The notes beneath the pieces are model-generated. The model had not been told where the DNA came from, did no database searches, and saw only the letters and a list, made by a program, of their open reading frames with translations. A stretch of DNA of 10,326 nt, taken from contig CAJVPJ010001353.1 in assembly GCA_910592205.1 (NCBI GenBank), positions 1-10,326 of the forward strand, in the 5' to 3' direction. Below are positions 7,821 through 10,326 of this stretch, piece after piece. The first letter of the stretch is position 1, and every line of letters starts with the position of its first letter. A program made the translations under genes and the position numbers. Origin of the DNA: Paraglomus occultum (Eukaryota > Glomeromycota > Glomeromycetes > Paraglomerales > Paraglomeraceae).

Positions 7821-8340
7821 TGTATTTGCATTCCACATCAAATAGAATGACTATTCGCTGTCTTCAGTAATTCAAAGCATTCTTTCACAATGATACGTTC
7901 AGATCAGGCGATGTTTTATTTGTCTACAAATAGAAAGACAATTACTAACGTCTTCTGTAGCTCAAAACATTCTTTCACAATGCAATTTTAATACTCTCAT
8001 CTTTCAATCTTTCTCACCAGTAGAAGAATTACTAACGTTTTTAGTAACTAAAGCATATTCACAATGATATGTCGATCAGTGTGTACTTACAGGTGTATTT
8101 GCATTCCTGTACCGCGCAAATAGACACAATGATATGTCAGGCGATGTTTTTACTCACAATTGTGTTTGTATCTCCGCACCGGTTAAAAAAAAACATTGTT
8201 AGAAACCATTGATAACCTATTCGGTAATTCAAGGCATTTTTATTCAGTTTGCACAAGAGAAGGCTTTTTACCCAGGAAATATCACTAACTTGTTTGGTTA
8301 TTCAAAACATTTTCTATAATATACATGTCACAGCGATAGT
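7821..8340 (+). repeat. Degenerate minisatellite array, period about 90 bp
   Basis: An anchor of the form TCAAA(G/A)CATTCTTTCACAATG recurs at 7872 and 7962 (90 apart), as CTAAAGCATATTCACAATG at 8048 (86 apart), as TCAAGGCATTTTTATTC at 8229 (181 later, about two units) and as TCAAAACATTTTCTATAAT at 8302. Other shared blocks are ACTAACG(T) at about 7944 and 8031, AGGCGATGTTTT at 7906 and 8139, and TGTATTTGCATTCC at 7821 and 8094 (273 apart, about three units). The unit is AT-rich and non-coding in appearance. The family is unrelated to the array at 4955-5645 as far as I can see. Confidence 0.65.
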
Positions 8341-8344
8341 TTAA

Positions 8345-8458
8345 CTAAACTCGTTTCTTTTTTGTTGCTGCATTTAACCCTGCTTTTTTTAAGGCGTGTC
8401 AATAATCTGCCCAGTGACTTCGTTTTTGATAAGAAGGCATTATCAGTTCTGCGTTCAT
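8345..8458 (-). pseudogene. Small coding-like relic with internal TGA
   Basis: On the minus strand, ATG at 8456-8458 opens a frame reading MNAELIMPSYQKRSHWADY, then TGA at 8399-8401, then HALKKAGLNAATKKKRV and TAG. It is 37 codons with one internal stop. The stop falls where a Trp (TGG) would be a one-base change. The composition (basic, with a lysine-rich nuclear-signal-like end) looks more like protein than chance, and the same frame is open for at least 50 bases further upstream. I do not recognise the family. It is divergent from, and immediately upstream of, the helicase relic, so the two could belong to one decayed element, but nothing proves that. Confidence 0.3.
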
Positions 8459-8589
8459 TAAAATCAGAAATTTCCGCACTATCAAACGAAATAGATTAAG
8501 TTAATTACAAATTAATAAGTTTCTCAATGGTGGCACACATAAAATTATATGATATCACAGTTCCAATATTAATGTTTAGCATTACAGTA

Positions 8590-8946
8590 AATTTACTTGT
8601 CAATTCCGGTATTACGTTCTTTACCAGGTTGTCGGGGGAAATATTAATCGATTTTATAGGTAGAGTTTTAGGATCTGAACTTTTTACGAAATCCGATCTT
8701 GTAAAAATATTAGGACGATTTAATAGCTGTATTCAGGCTCGTAAACTAATCGTCATGAATAAAACAGGAATGAGTAGTGGGGATGATTATACGGTCGAAC
8801 CCCGTTATACCGAAGGCACGGGGGAGTCATATATGATTCGTTATAACGAGGAATTCGGTAAAACAAACACTCTCTTTGTAACGAAGTCTAGCCTAAAATC
8901 AAGTAATATTTGGTATATCGAGGCTTTCGTAAGCAATATTTATTAG
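8590..8946 (+). pseudogene. D5/DUF5906-like (SF3) helicase fragment, decayed
   Basis: An open stretch (ATG at 8527, end 8946) carries an internal segment typical of D5-like or DUF5906 primase-helicases, which unwind DNA for replication of viruses, plasmids and integrated elements. LIDFIGRVLGSELFTKSD is followed by KILGRFNSCIQARKLIVMN and KTGMSSGD (about 8644-8790). Just before it the Walker A loop is broken: frame +1 reads LRSLPGC-R-GK at about 8612-8641 while the main frame reads TRLSGE, so a small indel lies at about 8624-8643. In the Walker B-like strand the expected acidic residue after VMN is Lys (AAA, where GAA would be Glu). After SSGD the expected family sequence stops and about 50 unrelated residues follow to the stop. 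With Walker A and B both damaged and most of the helicase absent, this is a non-functional relic. The family assignment is from memory of the motif; the origin (viral, plasmid or transposon) is open. Confidence 0.6.
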
Positions 8947-8966
8947 TTGCAAAATAAATATCAATA

Positions 8967-8968
8967 TA
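8967..8968. other. TA target-site duplication, left
   Basis: A TA dinucleotide abuts the left inverted repeat and is matched by TA at 10250-10251 beyond the right one, the signature of Tc1/mariner insertion. Confidence 0.85.
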
Positions 8969-8996
8969 CAGTGTGGGACAGAAAATTTTGCCCTCG
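8969..8996 (+). repeat. Left terminal inverted repeat of Tc1 element
   Basis: 28 bases, from CAGTGTGG to TGCCCTCG, an exact reverse complement of 10222-10249. Inward of this the two ends diverge at once. It is the likely transposase binding and cleavage site. Confidence 0.95.
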
Positions 8997-9148
8997 ATAG
9001 TCATGTGGTTTAATCATGTGATGCTCAACGTATTTGAAATAAATGATGTTTACTATATCTTTAACGCGTATCGCGTCTTGTAAGCTTTTGTTTTCCCATT
9101 GCACTTTGACCTGTTGCGTTGTCGATTATTTTTCAAACAGCTATTCAA

Positions 9149-10128
9149 ATGCTCGCACACGATAAAAAATCAAGGCCTTAAGTTGTTTTACATTTCTGGA
9201 ATCAAGGGATACGATCTCCTCTAGAAATTCATAAAAAAACCAACATCTCAATTAGGACAAGTAAATATAATATTAAAAAAATAAAAACCACTGGCGGTGT
9301 TGCACGTAAACAAGGAAGTGGCCGTCATAAAAAAATCACAGCCAGTGCATCCAAGGCCATCGGTCAATATTTGAGGCGGGATCCAACCACCTCATCTCGA
9401 AAGATGGTGACTAAATTAGCTGAAAAAGGTCTTGAGATATCGTATAGAACAATTTCAAGACATTTGCGGGGCTTGGGCTATAAGAATAATGTACCTTTGG
9501 CTACCCCAATGCTTACCGATGACCATAAAAGAAAACGGATTGAATGGGCTTATACTCATCTCAATGATAACTGGCAGAAAACCCTTTTTACGGATGAAAC
9601 TGCATTTCAGCTATTCCGAAATACCATAACACAGTGGTATAAAGGCCCCCGACCAGTCCGTCCTATTCCAAAAAATCGGGCCAAAATTTTCGCTTGGGGT
9701 AGATTTTGCGCGAAGGGAAAACAAGCCTTTATTGTTTTGAAAACATAATGACGGGGTCAATCTACGTCGAAATTCTTCAGAGGCACCTACCTGAAATACG
9801 ACGAATGCTCGGAAGAAGCTGGCGCTTCCAACAGGACAACGATCCGAAGCATACAAGTTCTGTCGCTAAACGATTTCTTCAAGAAAATATGCCCATAGTT
9901 ATTGACTGGCCGTCGAATAGTCCTGACATAAATCCAATAGAAAATCTATGGAGCATAGTTAAAACAAATGTTGAAAGGCGAAGACCGCAAAATCTTAGCG
10001 AATTAAGGCGTTTTATGGTAGAAGAGTGGGACGGTATTCCGGATATAGTCATAAAAAATTTAGTAAACTCAATGAAGAGACGTTGCGAGGCGATTATTGA
10101 AAGTAATGGTGAACGAATTTCTTTTTAA
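9149..10128 (+). pseudogene. Tc1 DD34E transposase, one premature stop and one frameshift
   Basis: The frame starts MLAHDKKSRP at 9149, meets TAA at 9179-9181 (codon 11), and continues in the same frame as VVLHFWNQGIRSPLEIHKK to TAA 9746-9748. Near 9711-9721 (a GGGAAAA run) one base is missing, and the protein continues in the next frame (GKTSLYCFENIMTG) to TAA 10126-10128, about 326 codons in all. The N-terminal part holds two helix-turn-helix segments joined by a basic GSGRHKK linker (DNA binding). The catalytic residues are all present: Asp in LFTDE (9593-9595), Asp in FQQDND (9835-9837) and Glu in NPIENLW (9940-9942). Exactly 34 residues lie between the second and third, the Tc1 DD34E signature. 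GQYLRRDPTTSSRKM near 9352-9404 is typical of fungal Tc1 relatives. An ATG-like start is not obvious downstream of the stop until 9401 (KM), which would drop the DNA-binding part, so this copy should be inactive. Confidence 0.92.
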
Positions 10129-10136
10129 TTTATATA

Positions 10137-10142
10137 AATAAA
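10137..10142 (+). terminator. AATAAA poly(A) signal of transposase
   Basis: A canonical AATAAA lies 9 bases after the transposase stop codon, inside the element. Confidence 0.6.
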
Positions 10143-10221
10143 ATCTGTACGTTTTGCAGTTTTAAATGAGGTATTTTGAGCCTCAGTTCAATTGTCGGTT
10201 GGTAAGTTATTGTAATTTTAC

Positions 10222-10249
10222 CGAGGGCAAAATTTTCTGTCCCACACTG
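10222..10249 (-). repeat. Right terminal inverted repeat of Tc1 element
   Basis: 28 bases ending CCCACACTG, the exact reverse complement of the left end. The perfect match indicates little time since insertion. Confidence 0.95.
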
Positions 10250-10251
10250 TA
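10250..10251. other. TA target-site duplication, right
   Basis: TA directly follows the right inverted repeat, pairing with TA at 8967-8968. The sequence from here to 10326 is flanking DNA with no recognised feature. Confidence 0.85.
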
Positions 10252-10326
10252 CAGGAAGAAAGAATTTATTCTAGATTGCGCTTGTAACATTATGTAATTC
10301 CACCTTCCTTTTCAATGAACGAAAGA

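Larger units (their letters stand above)
8969..10249 (+). mobile_element. Tc1/mariner-superfamily DNA transposon, complete, 1281 bp
   Basis: The element has perfect 28-bp terminal inverted repeats beginning CAGTGTGGGACAG (left 8969-8996, right 10222-10249), TA duplications on both sides, and a single transposase frame inside on the plus strand. Size and structure are typical of Tc1 elements. It moves by cut-and-paste through its transposase binding the terminal repeats. The termini are identical and the transposase carries only one stop and one single-base frameshift, so the copy is young compared with the relics around it. It lies 20 bases past the end of the helicase relic. It could still be mobilised in trans by an intact relative. 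Confidence 0.95.

Noticed and set aside
7821-8340. CRISPR-like array
   Set aside because: Repeats are long (about 90 bp), diverged and without unique spacers of constant length, and the DNA is eukaryotic.
8527-8946. A 139-residue intact protein-coding gene
   Set aside because: Only its middle resembles a known family; the Walker motifs are damaged, its first 20 or so codons match nothing, and the family would be several hundred residues longer.
9371-9748. A separate 125-residue transposase gene starting here
   Set aside because: The same frame extends upstream to 9182 with clear helix-turn-helix sequence, so this start is internal to the transposase.

Overview
This is AT-rich eukaryotic DNA (about two-thirds A+T by eye). 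It has no operons or ribosome-binding sites, it has a spliced gene with a GT-AG intron, and it contains a Tc1-type transposon with eukaryotic signals. Three things together suggest an early-diverging fungus, most likely an arbuscular mycorrhizal (Glomeromycotina-like) genome: a decayed kinase of the HCDLHGGN type, a decayed D5/DUF5906-like helicase with the GRFNSCIQARKLIVMN signature, and a relic-rich, gene-poor layout. This placement is an inference; no marker gene in the window settles it.

Layout. 1-1370: no gene recognised. 1425-2349: the only apparently intact cellular gene, a secreted alpha-type carbonic anhydrase of 266 residues in two exons, with a TATA-like box just upstream. 2350-3100: no gene recognised. 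3103-3510: a protein-kinase catalytic-domain pseudogene (catalytic loop, DFG-like site, subdomain IX and subdomain XI still readable) split over three frame segments. 3511-4950: no gene; a short GT-rich motif recurs at 4519-4710. 4955-5645: a degenerate tandem array of units about 100-180 bp long, with an outlying copy near 6380. 5850-6250: a separate duplicated block. 6481-6992: a GC-rich island bounded by a perfect 12-bp inverted repeat, with strong splice-like signals inside, probably a non-autonomous transposable element or a captured gene fragment. 7040-7125: A/T low complexity. 7181-7285 (minus): a 34-codon fragment that may be the C-terminus of a glycine-betaine-type binding protein. 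7821-8340: a second degenerate tandem array with a period of about 90 bp. 8345-8458 (minus): a small coding-like relic broken by a TGA. 8590-8946: a decayed D5-like (SF3) helicase fragment with a frameshifted Walker A and an E-to-K change in Walker B. 8969-10249: a complete Tc1/mariner-superfamily element with perfect 28-bp inverted repeats and a TA target duplication. Its DD34E transposase keeps all three catalytic residues but carries one premature stop and one frameshift.

The genes do not form a pathway. The window reads as one functional gene (carbonic anhydrase) next to a graveyard of multicopy families (kinase, viral/plasmid-type helicase, transposons) and degenerate satellites. The Tc1 copy is clearly the youngest layer. 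I did not find a convincing undescribed system. The best leads are the inverted-repeat-bounded GC island, the two degenerate satellite arrays, and the carbonic anhydrase with Asn in place of the proton-shuttle His.
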